A stretch of 64,000 nt of DNA from CAZSBB01 sp964605235. Lineage in GTDB: Bacteria > Planctomycetota > Phycisphaerae > Phycisphaerales > Phycisphaeraceae. The translations under genes were made by a program, and so were the position numbers. The notes beneath the pieces were generated by a model. The model saw only the letters and a program-made list of their open reading frames with translations. It ran no database searches and had not been told where the DNA came from. Each line of letters begins with the position of its first letter. Position 1 is the stretch's first letter. The DNA is taken from positions 1 to 64,000 of the forward strand of contig CAZSBB010000035.1 in assembly GCA_964605235.1 (NCBI GenBank), in the 5' to 3' direction. Of the stretch, positions 13,401-22,157 are shown piece after piece.

Positions 13401-13498
13401 CGCCCGCCCTGGCGCAGCTACACCCGCGTCGCGGCTTGCGGCGCTTCGGCTCCGTCAGCGGGGATTATAGGGTTGGCGGCGTGGCGGACGCCGCCGGG

Positions 13499-13912
13499 TC
13501 ATATCCCGTCGTGGATATGCTCCAGCAGTTCGAGCATCAGCTTGTTGCGCTGCACCGCCCGTTGCTTCCTGGCGACCTCGTCATCGGTCAGCGCCACCCG
13601 GGCTTCAGCTTCCTTGAGCGCCGCCTGGGTGTCCTGACGCACGATTTCCTCCGCCGGGATGGTTTCGTGAGTCAGCAGGGTCAGGCGATTGTCCTTGACC
13701 TGGGCGAACCCGCCGCCGACGAAGAACCAGCGTGAACCGCCGGCCGCGAAGTCCAACCGCAGCGGCCCATCGCCGAGCTTCACCAGCATCGGGGCGCGCT
13801 GGGGGGCGACGCCGGTCAGGCCGTCCCACGCCGGCACGGAGGCGTAGGTCACCGCGCTGTCGAGCACCTGCCGTTCGGGCGTCACCACCGTGCAATTGAA
13901 CGAGTCAGCCAT
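13499..13912 (-). CDS. atpC: F-type ATP synthase epsilon subunit
   Basis: A 137-residue subunit of the F1 central stalk. The start is set at the ATG at 13912 (MADSFNCTVVTPERQV), with GGAG upstream; the longer frame adds unrelated sequence. The N-terminal beta-sandwich contains the family pattern TPER...VPAWDGLTGVAPQRAPM and RWFFVGGGFAQV. The C-terminal helical hairpin is IPAEEIVRQD...LELLEHI. No other ATP synthase gene is adjacent: the neighbours are the PBP2 gene downstream and a toxin-antitoxin module upstream. The atp operon is therefore split in this genome or the gene has moved. Confidence 0.9.
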   Translation of the reverse strand: MADSFNCTVVTPERQVLDSAVTYASVPAWDGLTGVAPQRAPMLVKLGDGPLRLDFAAGGSRWFFVGGGFAQVKDNRLTLLTHETIPAEEIVRQDTQAALKEAEARVALTDDEVARKQRAVQRNKLMLELLEHIHDGI

Positions 13913-14058
13913 GAAAGCAGTCTCCGGGTCTGCCCCCGGAGGGTGGACCCGATTCATCGGCACGGCGGCCGGGGTCTTTCCGAGGGGGGATTGCGGATTC
14001 TAGGTGGGGGGCGGTGGGTGTCAAACTTGCGGGTTGAAGGGGAGCCTGGGTTGGCGGT

Positions 14059-14403
14059 TTAGTCCAGTTCGAGTACGAGTTTGAGATGATCGGCGATCAT
14101 GGTCAGCACGGCCGGACTAACCCGTCCCAAAGGGCCGTGCAGACGAGCTTTGGAGATCGTGCGAATCTGGTCGCAAAGTATCCAACTGTCTTTGGTCAAC
14201 CCGCCCACCCCACGCTGGACGTGAATGTGCAAGGGAATGTTGCGGCGGGTTCCAGTGATGGGGATGACGGTGACCAGGCCTGATGGCCCTTGATTCAGTG
14301 CGTCGGTGGAAACGACCACCGCGGGGCGCATACGTCCTTGCTCATGCCCAATGACTGGATCAAGCTGCACCCGCCAGATTTCCCCACGCGCTGGATGTCG
14401 CAC
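14059..14403 (-). CDS. mazF: MazF/PemK-family mRNA interferase toxin
   Basis: A 114-residue protein from the GTG at 14403, chosen because GGAGG lies 7 bases upstream and the ORF then begins at the conserved RGEIWRVQLDP. The family's RPAVVVSTDALN, LVTVIPITGTRRNIPLHI and DSWILCDQIRTISKARL blocks are all present, including the substrate-contacting Arg and Thr. MazF toxins cut single-stranded RNA at short motifs. It follows the antitoxin gene with only two bases between the antitoxin stop and the GTG. The longer frame to 14448 overlaps the antitoxin and is Gly/Cys-rich, so it was rejected. Confidence 0.88.
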   Translation of the reverse strand: MRHPARGEIWRVQLDPVIGHEQGRMRPAVVVSTDALNQGPSGLVTVIPITGTRRNIPLHIHVQRGVGGLTKDSWILCDQIRTISKARLHGPLGRVSPAVLTMIADHLKLVLELD

Positions 14404-14405
14404 CC

Positions 14406-14654
14406 TCAGTCCTCCGCCGTTGCATCCACATCCTGCGCCAATTCCCACAAGGCTTGTTCGGCGCGGTCGGCCGCGGCGGCTTTGGCGTCGCGTTTCAGTT
14501 CCAGATAGCCCTGGTTGGTGGCATCGAAAATAAACTTACGCCGCAGGTCAGCAATTGCATCGCTCATGAGTTCCCCCATGGGTCGGTGGGTCTGGTCGGA
14601 CAACTGCCTGAGCAGCTTGTGGTCCTCGGGCCCGATTCGCACAGAATGCGCCAT
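14406..14654 (-). CDS. MazE-like antitoxin
   Basis: An 82-residue protein from the ATG at 14654, preceded by GGAG at a spacing of 6. The N-terminal part (AHSVRIGPEDHKLLRQLSDQ) looks like a ribbon-helix-helix DNA-binding domain. The C-terminal half is Ala/Glu/Asp-rich, as expected for the flexible segment that wraps the toxin. The following MazF gene fixes the identity as the partner antitoxin. RHH antitoxins repress their own operon, and an inverted repeat suited to that lies just upstream (14715-14738). Confidence 0.8.
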   Translation of the reverse strand: MAHSVRIGPEDHKLLRQLSDQTHRPMGELMSDAIADLRRKFIFDATNQGYLELKRDAKAAAADRAEQALWELAQDVDATAED

Positions 14655-14714
14655 GGTCAACTCCACCGGCCAAAGCAGGAACCCCTGCGGAATCCAAAAG
14701 GAGTGTAGCGCGGT

Positions 14715-14750
14715 TATGTCGCGCGTCAAGTCGACATATTTGTCGCGTGA
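14715..14750. promoter_or_regulatory. Probable operator of the mazEF operon
   Basis: A perfect 7-bp inverted repeat TATGTCG (14715-14721) / CGACATA (14732-14738) lies about 60 bp upstream of the antitoxin start. The motif TGTCGCG also recurs directly at 14717 and 14741. Ribbon-helix-helix antitoxins bind such short dyads. The site overlaps the stop codon of the preceding gene. Confidence 0.4.
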
Positions 14751-15100
14751 TTAGTTGATGAGCGGGGGTTAACTGCTTCCGAAAGATCCACGCGCGTCGC
14801 CAGCTTGACCGACACGCTGGCGCTGGTGGGGTCGCTGCCCGCCAGCAGCGCGACGAGGAAGCCGTTGGCGTCGACTTCGGTGTGATGCAGGTCCAGTTGC
14901 ACGTCCACCATTCCGCGAAAGCCGGTGGCGTCACCCGCCCGCAGCACGTCGGCGATCACGTTTTCCAGGATTTCCCCGGCGGCGACGGCTGGACGTGAAC
15001 TGCGACTGGAGGGGTTGGCTGGGGTGGTCATGTTTTCACTTGCACTGCCAGAGGTCTGGTAGCTGCGCGGGACACGGCGTTGGCGCGGGCCGATGCTCAT
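14726..15100 (-). CDS. Small protein of unknown function, third gene of a coupled cassette
   Basis: A 124-residue protein, not recognised. The start at 15100 overlaps the stop of the preceding gene in ATGA fashion. The first 40 residues are Ser/Pro/Arg-rich and probably disordered. Then comes a short helix (AAGEILENVIADVLRAG) and a stretch of alternating hydrophobic residues (MVDVQLDLHHTEV, SVSVKLATRVDLS) that looks like beta strands. The same helix-then-strands layout appears in the two genes before it. No signal peptide or membrane segment is visible. It could be a distant relative of the DUF2589 group; that is weak inference. Confidence 0.7.
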   Translation of the reverse strand: MSIGPRQRRVPRSYQTSGSASENMTTPANPSSRSSRPAVAAGEILENVIADVLRAGDATGFRGMVDVQLDLHHTEVDANGFLVALLAGSDPTSASVSVKLATRVDLSEAVNPRSSTNHATNMST

Positions 15101-15387
15101 GAGGGGGATGCTCCCGACACGCTGACGCCGACGTCTGGCGAAATCTGACCCGACAGCCGCAGCGGCCAGCCGTCCTGACCATCGAGCACCAACTCATCGG
15201 GCTGCGCGAATCGACAACGCACCGACAAGTCGAAGCTGACCGGCCCGACGATCAGCGCCCGCGCCTGGTCGGTCGGGACCATGGCGGAGTCCCGGCTGAC
15301 CCGGCTGAGCGTTTTCTGCAGCGCCAGCAACAACCCATCGAGCGTGGCTGGCGCTGCGTTCGTGGTTTCCACCGGATCGGATGACAT
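15097..15387 (-). CDS. Small protein of unknown function, second gene of a coupled cassette
   Basis: A 96-residue protein with the ATG at 15387 sharing one base with the upstream stop (TGATG). The layout is an amphipathic helix (TLDGLLLALQKTLSRV) followed by strand-like segments (GPVSFDLSVRCRF, WPLRLSGQI, VGVSVSG). It is not recognised as a known family. Both ends overlap neighbouring genes, so the three cassette proteins are probably made in fixed proportion and may form one complex. No catalytic motif, signal peptide or transmembrane helix is visible. Confidence 0.7.
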   Translation of the reverse strand: MSSDPVETTNAAPATLDGLLLALQKTLSRVSRDSAMVPTDQARALIVGPVSFDLSVRCRFAQPDELVLDGQDGWPLRLSGQISPDVGVSVSGASPS

Positions 15388-15914
15388 CACGGGTTGTCTC
15401 CGTTGCTGACCACGCCTGCCACGCCGGGCACGGTCGCCGCAACGCCGGTGAGTTTGGCGATGGCGACGTCGAGCGTCTGCGGGGTCAGCGTGACGCCCAG
15501 CGTGTCGAGGTATTCCTTGAGCGAGACGGTCGCGTTGTTGGAGAAGGCGTACTGGGCGCGAGCGTGCAGCACGCTTTCGCTGCTGGATTCAGCCATGAAG
15601 CCGAACGTCCCCGCCGCCTGGAAGACGCTGACGCCCAGGCCCAGCGATAGGCCGGTCTCCAGCCGTTCGACGCAAGCCACGCGCAACTGGATCGCTGCGG
15701 AAACCTGGGCGTCGAGCTTCCACACCGGCGCCAGCGCCAGATGCTGGTCGATGATCGCCTGGCGCGTCGGCTCATCCGCCTGCCGCAGCAGTTCTCCCAC
15801 CGTGCGCAACCACTCCGCCCACGTCTGCCGTTGCGTTCGGGCTGCCTGCACCATCGCCTGGGCGGGCGCGGTGAACAACGTGGCGAACACCTGGGCGACA
15901 TCTTCACGAGCCAT
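15387..15914 (-). CDS. DUF2589-like protein, first gene of a three-gene cassette
   Basis: A 175-residue protein; the ATG at 15914 follows GGAGG at a 7-base spacing. The N-terminal helix TAPAQAMVQAARTQRQTW and the following strand-rich part (KLDAQVSAAIQLRVACVERL, then ARAQYAFSNNATVSLKEYLD) recall DUF2589 proteins, which have an N-terminal 'GPLxAxVxAQ' helix and then a beta domain. This resemblance is from memory and is weak. A Ser/Gly-rich middle (about 90-110) is probably flexible. It heads a minus-strand cassette whose three reading frames overlap by 1-4 bases and which leads into mazEF. Confidence 0.7.
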   Translation of the reverse strand: MAREDVAQVFATLFTAPAQAMVQAARTQRQTWAEWLRTVGELLRQADEPTRQAIIDQHLALAPVWKLDAQVSAAIQLRVACVERLETGLSLGLGVSVFQAAGTFGFMAESSSESVLHARAQYAFSNNATVSLKEYLDTLGVTLTPQTLDVAIAKLTGVAATVPGVAGVVSNGDNP

Positions 15915-16209
15915 GATGAATCCTCCGGAAAAAGAGCCAGATTCGGGTGACACCAAAGTCACCGTACCGCTTGCCGGGCGGAATTTGCCAGTCTGGCGGC
16001 GCGGGCGATTTTTGCTAGTCGGCCCGGCGGATGCTTGACCCGGCTGGCGTGGGGACGGATCATGCTTGAATCACCAGCTCGCCACGGGATGGGGTTCGCC
16101 GCACGTCAGCCAGCGCAAATCATCTGCTGTTGATGGACGTCCGTTCATAGCATCAATGTTGCGCGCGCTGAGTCGGCACGGCATGCACCGGCGCCGCGCG
16201 TGATGCGGC

Positions 16210-19200
16210 ATGACTGGGGGTTTCATGTTTGAAGAGCTGTTTTCCTGCTTCGGGTTCTGCTGGCAGCTGCTGACCTTCATTCTGGTGTTGCGCGCCATCG
16301 AGCGCGCGGGTCAGGCGAATAAGTTTGCCAAAGAACTGGCGGAGGAAGTCGACCTGTTGCGCCGGCAGGTCAATCGACTGGCCAAGCCCGACCTTCCCCC
16401 AACGCTGGAACGCCACCGGCCGGAAGCGGCTTCACGCGCAGCGGAATCGACCGCTCCCGCAACCGTGCCGACGGCCCAGTCGGCTGGCGCGTCCGATGAT
16501 CTGACCAGCGCTGCCGCACAGCTTCAGCAGGCAATGCCCGGCTCGCCTGCGCCTGCCCCGACACCTCCGTTGTCGCAGCAACGCCAACCCGCGCGCACGT
16601 ATGCCGCCGCGCTGTCGTCAATCCCGCGTCCGCCCCAGTCGCTGGCGTCGCATCCCGTGGAACAGCCGTCCGTCACGCCACCCGCGCCGACGCCGACTGC
16701 ACCCCATCCGCTGAACGTCGCGCTCGACGCCCTGCGGGAGCGCGTCCAATCCCTCACCGGCGAACAAATCCTCGTGCGCGCGATGGTGCTCGTCGGCGGC
16801 CTCGCCCTGGCGATGGCGGGTATCTATTTCGCCAAGTATTCCTACGACCAGGGCCTCCTGCCTCCGGGCGTGCGGCTGTCATTGGGCGCTGGCTTCGGCT
16901 TGATCCTCATCGGCTTGGGCGCCTGGCTGCACACCCGCTCGGCGCGCGTGGCGCAATCCGCGGTGGCGGCCGGCGTGGCGGTGCTGTTCGCCATCATCCT
17001 GGCCGGGCATCATGTCGAGCATCTGTTCCCGCCGCTGACCACCTTCGCCCTGCTCGCCAGCGCGACCGCTCTGGCAGTGGCGCTCTCGTTGCGGCATGGG
17101 GCGTTTGTCGCCCTGCTGGGTTTGCTCGGCGGATTCGCCACCCCCGCGCTCATCGGCTCCAGCGAGCACAACACCGGCTCCCTCTTTGGTTACCTGCTTA
17201 TTCTGCAACTGGGTTTACTGGTGGTCATTCGCCGCCGCGGCTGGTGGTGGCTCTCCCTGCTGATGCTCCTCGGCGGGCAAGGCTGGGGCGTGTTCTGGTT
17301 GCTGTTCAACTTCCAGACGGGCGACAGCGCCTGGCTGGGTTTCTACCTGCTGGTGCTCGGGGCGATGTCGATCTGGACCGCCGGCGATGGTCAGGCGTTG
17401 CCCACTTCATCAACACCGGCGGATCGTTCGGATCCCGATGCCGCTGGCGATGACCTGCAGCGGGTCATGGGGCAGGTGGGGGCGAACCTCAAATCCCGCG
17501 CGGCTGTGGGCTGGCTGGGCGGCTTGGCGTGCATTGCCTTGGCGGCGCTGCTGGTGCCCAAGGGCGGCTATGGCTGGGTCGAGTGGGGTTACTTCGGCTT
17601 GCTGGGAGTGGGGGCGGTCACGATCGCCCGCGCCCGCCCGCTGCGTTGGCCGCTGGTGGTGGTGGCGGCCGTGGTGACGCTGGCGCTGCTGACCATGTGG
17701 ATTGGTCACGACCTGACGGCGGAGCAGGAACCCTTGGCGCTGGCGGTGTTGGGCGGCGCCTTCGTGATCTATGCATTAGGCAGCTACGGCTGCGCGTTTG
17801 GCAGCGTGTTGAAGCCGCGCTGGGGTTGGCTTTCCGTCAGCGCCAGCGTGCTGGTGATGTTGCTGCTCTACGCGCACAACCATGCGGCCTGGAGCAAGTG
17901 GACCTGGGCGGCGCTGAGCCTGGGCCTCGCCGCAGCGCACGCGGGGATGGCCACGCCCTGGCTGCGCCGCCGCGCGGTCGATCGCCAGGCCGAGGCGGTG
18001 CTGGCGGCCATGGTGACCGGCTGCTGTTTCTACCTGGCGGTGGCGATGCCCATTGCGTTCGAACGGCGGTGGCTGGCGCTTGGCTGGTCCGTGTTGGTCT
18101 TGCTGCTGGCGTTGGCGGATCGCTGGCTGAACATTCGCACGCTGCGGATCATCCTGACGCTGGTCGCCTGGGGAACGATGGCGCTGTTGCTGCTGGGCTT
18201 GCCGGTGCTCGCGCCGCCGCTGGGCACACGCGTGATTTTCAATTGGCTGCTCTACGGCTACGGCGTGCCCATGCTCGCATTCGCCGGCGTGGCGTGGACG
18301 CTGCGCCGCAGCAGTCAGCGCCAGCTCGCGGAAATATTCGACCTGTTCTCCGGCCTATGTCTGCTGGTGCTGGTGACGCTGGAAGTGCGCCATGGCTTCC
18401 ACCGCGAGCAATGGCTCACGCAACTGCTGCCGCTGCACAACCTGTGGGAACTGGGCACCTATCCCACGCTCTGGCTGCTGGTGAGCGCGGGCTTGCTGGC
18501 GTATGCGGGCAAGCTGCAGGCGCCGCAGCTCCGCGTCGTCGCCCTGCTCATCGGCGGGCTGGCGGCCGGGGTGTTGCTCGGCGGCCTGGGCGTGGTGCTC
18601 AACCCGTTGTGGGGCCAGTTTGAAGTCGTCGGCCGGCGCGGGCTCACCATGTTGCTCTACAGCTATGGCACGCCCGGTGTGCTGCTGATCGCGCTGGCGT
18701 GGTGGCTGCATCGGCGCGGGGAGAACGCCAGCGCCGCCGGGGCGGGCGTGGTGGGCACGTTGACCTTACTGTTGCTGCTGAATCTGGAAATCCGTCACGG
18801 CTTCCGCGGCCGCATGCATGCAGATGACTTGCTGCAAGCGGGCAACCTGTGGGAATGGGGCACCTACGCCGTCGTCTGGCTGCTCGGCTGCGCGGGGCTG
18901 GGCTGGGCCCAGCAGCGTTGGCAGATGCGCACGCTGGGCCAGTTGGCGCAGTTCCTGGGCACGGTGGCCGTCGCCTACATTTTGCTGGGTTTATGCGTGA
19001 TCCTGAATCCGCTCTGGGGTCACCTGCCCGCCGGCGAGCAGCGCCTGGTCAATGTGCTGTTGTACGCCTATGGCTTGCCGACGGTGATGCTGCTGGGTTT
19101 GGGTTTCCGCCTGCGCCAGCTCCAGGTGCGCACGCCGGCGGCATTGCTCACCGGCACCGGTTTGCTGGTGCTGTTTGTGCTGGTGAATCTGCAGGTGCGC

Positions 19201-19524
19201 CAGTGGTTCCATGGCGCCAACCTCGACATCGAACAGGCGATGAGCAATGCCGAGCGCTACGCCTACTCCGCTGCCTCGGTGGTGCTGGCGACGTTGCTGT
19301 TGGTGGCGGGCATCGCCACGCGCAGCCTGCTGGTGCGCTGGGCGTCGCTGCTGATCATGCTGCTGACCATCGGCAAGACGTTCCTCGACACCCGCAACCT
19401 GCAGGATCTCTACCGCGTGGCGTCTTTCCTGGGACTGGGCATCGCGCTGCTGGCGGTGGGCTTGCTCTACCATCGCTTCGTATTCCGCCGCGATGCGCAA
19501 ATGCCCGGTGAGCGTGAGATATGA
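16210..19524 (+). CDS. Giant multi-pass membrane protein, DUF2339 family
   Basis: A 1104-residue inner-membrane protein of unknown function. A short N-terminal helix and a coiled stretch (KFAKELAEEVDLLRRQVNRL) are followed by a long Pro/Ala/Ser-rich linker (about 65-170). Some 25 or more hydrophobic segments then run to the C-terminus, beginning with the block EQILVRAMVLVGGLALAMAG, as in DUF2339 proteins. The last 430 residues hold three related units of about 135 residues, starting near 677, 812 and 948. Each begins LLYxYGxP, and units 1 and 2 also share LExRHGF, NLWExGTY and LNPLWG. The start could also be the ATG at 16225. Confidence 0.85.
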   Translation: MTGGFMFEELFSCFGFCWQLLTFILVLRAIERAGQANKFAKELAEEVDLLRRQVNRLAKPDLPPTLERHRPEAASRAAESTAPATVPTAQSAGASDDLTSAAAQLQQAMPGSPAPAPTPPLSQQRQPARTYAAALSSIPRPPQSLASHPVEQPSVTPPAPTPTAPHPLNVALDALRERVQSLTGEQILVRAMVLVGGLALAMAGIYFAKYSYDQGLLPPGVRLSLGAGFGLILIGLGAWLHTRSARVAQSAVAAGVAVLFAIILAGHHVEHLFPPLTTFALLASATALAVALSLRHGAFVALLGLLGGFATPALIGSSEHNTGSLFGYLLILQLGLLVVIRRRGWWWLSLLMLLGGQGWGVFWLLFNFQTGDSAWLGFYLLVLGAMSIWTAGDGQALPTSSTPADRSDPDAAGDDLQRVMGQVGANLKSRAAVGWLGGLACIALAALLVPKGGYGWVEWGYFGLLGVGAVTIARARPLRWPLVVVAAVVTLALLTMWIGHDLTAEQEPLALAVLGGAFVIYALGSYGCAFGSVLKPRWGWLSVSASVLVMLLLYAHNHAAWSKWTWAALSLGLAAAHAGMATPWLRRRAVDRQAEAVLAAMVTGCCFYLAVAMPIAFERRWLALGWSVLVLLLALADRWLNIRTLRIILTLVAWGTMALLLLGLPVLAPPLGTRVIFNWLLYGYGVPMLAFAGVAWTLRRSSQRQLAEIFDLFSGLCLLVLVTLEVRHGFHREQWLTQLLPLHNLWELGTYPTLWLLVSAGLLAYAGKLQAPQLRVVALLIGGLAAGVLLGGLGVVLNPLWGQFEVVGRRGLTMLLYSYGTPGVLLIALAWWLHRRGENASAAGAGVVGTLTLLLLLNLEIRHGFRGRMHADDLLQAGNLWEWGTYAVVWLLGCAGLGWAQQRWQMRTLGQLAQFLGTVAVAYILLGLCVILNPLWGHLPAGEQRLVNVLLYAYGLPTVMLLGLGFRLRQLQVRTPAALLTGTGLLVLFVLVNLQVRQWFHGANLDIEQAMSNAERYAYSAASVVLATLLLVAGIATRSLLVRWASLLIMLLTIGKTFLDTRNLQDLYRVASFLGLGIALLAVGLLYHRFVFRRDAQMPGEREI

Positions 19525-19551
19525 AACCCGTTGCCGGCGCTCACCCCGCGC

Positions 19552-20937
19552 TTACGCCAGCGCCAGCAACTGGCGCATCACGGCTTCCGTCGCGGGGATG
19601 GGACGCTCCTGCTCTTCCATGAAGTCCCAGAGCTTGGTGACGGTCAGATAGCGCTGACAGGCGGGGTCGCTGACCTGTGGTTTGTGCTCGGCGGGCAGCC
19701 ATTTCATCAGCGTGAAGGCGATGTAGAGCCAGTCCAGCCGGTCGCGGTGCTCCATGGCGTAGCCGGCGACCTGCTGCCAGTTCGCCAGCGTGCGCTCATG
19801 CATGTACTGCCGGAGCCGGCGGGCATGTTCGAGCACCACCGGGTCGGGCAGATGCCGCGCCAGCAGCGCCAGGCCGTCGTACTCCCGCGCCATCAGGTAA
19901 GGCCAGGCGCGATGCTGTATGTCCGCATCGCCCACGCCCGCTTGTTCCAGTGCATCCGGAACGTGCTCGACGGCTTCCCCCTGCAGCGCCCGGCTGAGCG
20001 TGCCCAGTTGTTCCGCGAAACTGTCGATGCCTGGCTCGAATGCTTCATACACCACGCCATCCACCCCCAGCTTGCGGAAGGTGGCGATATCCTGCAGCAG
20101 CGCCCCGGTGTTGGGTTGCGGGCAGCTCATGGTGCTTTGCATCATCAGGTTCTCAAACACATACAGCTGGCCTTTGAACGCGCTGCGCCATTCCGTCAAG
20201 CGGTCCAGCAGATAGCGATTGATCGGCGCCCTTGCAGCGCGGGGGTCCGCCGCGGCTTCCATTTCTTCCACTTTGCTCAGCGGATGGTCCTGGCCCAGCG
20301 CCGCCCAGCGCCAGCGCAGATGCAGGTCGAACATCACCGCGTCGATCTCGCTGAACACCGCCATGTCGCGCGGCAGGGAGAACCGGCGCACGTAGCTGAT
20401 GAAGTGCAGCGTCAGCCGTCGGCCGCGCCGGGCTTCATCCACCGCGATCTCCAGCAGCGGCTGCCATTGCTCCACGGCATTGAGCTTGCGGCAGGCGGCG
20501 CACTGGCACAGCAACGCGCCGTCGGCGGTCGCCAGCAGCACCTGGTCGCCGTCCTGAACCTGCTGGGCGTAGTACCGCCGGGCGCCTTCGCGGAAACGGC
20601 GCAGGCCCTGGGCGTCATGCACGCACAGGCGGGTTTCGCACGCGAGCTGCGGGGTGCGCGGCCGGCCTTGCTCGTCCTTGGCGAAGCACAGCGAGGGACA
20701 CCCGGGCAGAAACGCCAGCGAGGTGTACACGTAATGCACCAGCGTCAGCCCCAGCTCCCGGCAACGTCGGCGAATCAGCCGCTCGAAGCCGCGATAGCCA
20801 TATTCCGGATGCACCACCAGCGTGTTCATCCGCCATTGCCGCATGCGCTCGAGCAGGCGTTCGACCTGCTCGGGCGTATGCCGCGCCAGGGATTCGCAGA
20901 CATTGATGCCCCGGATCGACATGGGCGTGGTGGACAT
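19552..20937 (-). CDS. Uncharacterised protein, DUF4838-like (TIM-barrel glycosidase-like)
   Basis: About 461 residues from the ATG at 20937; the frame stays open to 21069 but that part overlaps the neighbouring glycosyltransferase gene. Early residues (TPEQVERLLERMRQWRMNTL, then VVHPEYGYRGFERL) fit the first turns of a TIM barrel. A CQCAAC pair near residue 170 resembles the cysteine motif of DUF4838 proteins. Trp/Tyr-rich segments and paired acidic residues suggest sugar binding, but no catalytic pair can be assigned. There is no signal peptide, so it is probably cytoplasmic. The gene is clearly real (long, coherent codon use); function unknown. Confidence 0.7.
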   Translation of the reverse strand: MSTTPMSIRGINVCESLARHTPEQVERLLERMRQWRMNTLVVHPEYGYRGFERLIRRRCRELGLTLVHYVYTSLAFLPGCPSLCFAKDEQGRPRTPQLACETRLCVHDAQGLRRFREGARRYYAQQVQDGDQVLLATADGALLCQCAACRKLNAVEQWQPLLEIAVDEARRGRRLTLHFISYVRRFSLPRDMAVFSEIDAVMFDLHLRWRWAALGQDHPLSKVEEMEAAADPRAARAPINRYLLDRLTEWRSAFKGQLYVFENLMMQSTMSCPQPNTGALLQDIATFRKLGVDGVVYEAFEPGIDSFAEQLGTLSRALQGEAVEHVPDALEQAGVGDADIQHRAWPYLMAREYDGLALLARHLPDPVVLEHARRLRQYMHERTLANWQQVAGYAMEHRDRLDWLYIAFTLMKWLPAEHKPQVSDPACQRYLTVTKLWDFMEEQERPIPATEAVMRQLLALA

Positions 20938-21038
20938 GGTTCCAGCAGCTCCAGGCGCGAGCGTCGGCCGCGAACCGGGCGGGCTGGCCGAACTCAGCGC
21001 GCGAATTGTACCGCTGCGGCGGGGTGTGTCTCGGGACG

Positions 21039-22151
21039 CTAGCTGACCATTCCACGCACCAACATCCACCAGCCGCGCAGCAGCGGATTACCCACATAAC
21101 GCAGCAGCGCCGGTTGCCGGCCGGGCAGCTCCACCGCGCTGGCGAAGTTGCCCATGAACTGCCGATCGTTGATTTGTCGCGCCGCCTGCAACGCCCGCCG
21201 CCGCCGCGACAGGTGCCGCCAGACACTCGGCCGCAGCAGGTTGCCCATGGCGCGCAGCTTCGCCGGCAGCGCGCCCACGCTGGTTGCCCACGCCAGCAGC
21301 CCCAGCTCCATCATCACCAGCGCCGGGAGCAACAGCAGCAAGGTGGACCAGCGGTAAAACGACAACAGCAACCACCAGCGGTTGCGCTCCAGGTGATAGC
21401 AATGCCGTGCCGGGACATCCATTCGGCCGTGATGCCAGACCACGCTGGTCGGCACATAGCGCACGGCATGCCCCACCAGCCGCAGACGCCAGCCCAGATC
21501 GACGTCTTCCATGTACAGGAAGAAACGCGGATCGAACAGCTCGCCGGCCGTCGCGCCGGGTAAGTTGGTCAGCGCCGCGGTGCGCAGCAGCACCGCCGCC
21601 CCGGAAGGAAAGTCCAGCTCATCCGCTTGATTGAACTGCGGCTGCTCCGCGCGCTGGCCGAGCCCGCGCGTGAAGCCAAAGCCCAGAAAATGGCTGCGAT
21701 TGCCGGCGGAATTGAGCAGCGCCGGCTGCGTGCCATGCAGCAGGAGCTTCGGTTGCGTGGCGGCGATGCGCGCGTCGTCCCGCATCGGTGTCAGCAGCGG
21801 TTCCAGAAAGCCCGGCTCCACCTCGGTGTCCTGATTGAGCAGCAGCAGCCAGCGCGTGCGTGGGCGTTGCTGCACAATCCACCGCCAGCCCGCTTCGTTT
21901 CCGCCGGCAAAGCCCAGATTCCGGTGCAGCCGAACCAGCGCCAGCCCGGGGTATTGCTCTGCCGCGAGGGTCGCGGCGTCATCCGGCGAAGCATTGTCCA
22001 CCACCACCACCTGCCCCGGCCGCAGGCGTGATTCACTGGCGAACAGGCTGTGCAGACAGCGCGACAGCAACGCCCCCGCGCGGTACGCGACAATCAGCAC
22101 CGTGACGGCGGCGGCTTCCGCAGATGGGCTGGCGCAGTCGCTGTCCTGCAC
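21039..22151 (-). CDS. Family 2 glycosyltransferase (rhamnosyltransferase-like)
   Basis: A 370-residue GT-A glycosyltransferase. The nucleotide-binding start VTVLIVAYRAG, VVVDNASPDD, the metal-binding region LLLLNQDTEVEPGF and the acceptor motif YMEDVDLGWRLRLVG are those of the rhamnosyltransferase-like GT2 group. A hydrophobic stretch near residue 285 (LLLLPALVMMELGLLAWA) suggests membrane association. It lies directly after the DUF2304 gene in a three-gene run with a second GT2 enzyme. The sugar and acceptor are unknown. Confidence 0.86.
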   Translation of the reverse strand: MQDSDCASPSAEAAAVTVLIVAYRAGALLSRCLHSLFASESRLRPGQVVVVDNASPDDAATLAAEQYPGLALVRLHRNLGFAGGNEAGWRWIVQQRPRTRWLLLLNQDTEVEPGFLEPLLTPMRDDARIAATQPKLLLHGTQPALLNSAGNRSHFLGFGFTRGLGQRAEQPQFNQADELDFPSGAAVLLRTAALTNLPGATAGELFDPRFFLYMEDVDLGWRLRLVGHAVRYVPTSVVWHHGRMDVPARHCYHLERNRWWLLLSFYRWSTLLLLLPALVMMELGLLAWATSVGALPAKLRAMGNLLRPSVWRHLSRRRRALQAARQINDRQFMGNFASAVELPGRQPALLRYVGNPLLRGWWMLVRGMVS

Positions 22152-22157
22152 GCGCGC

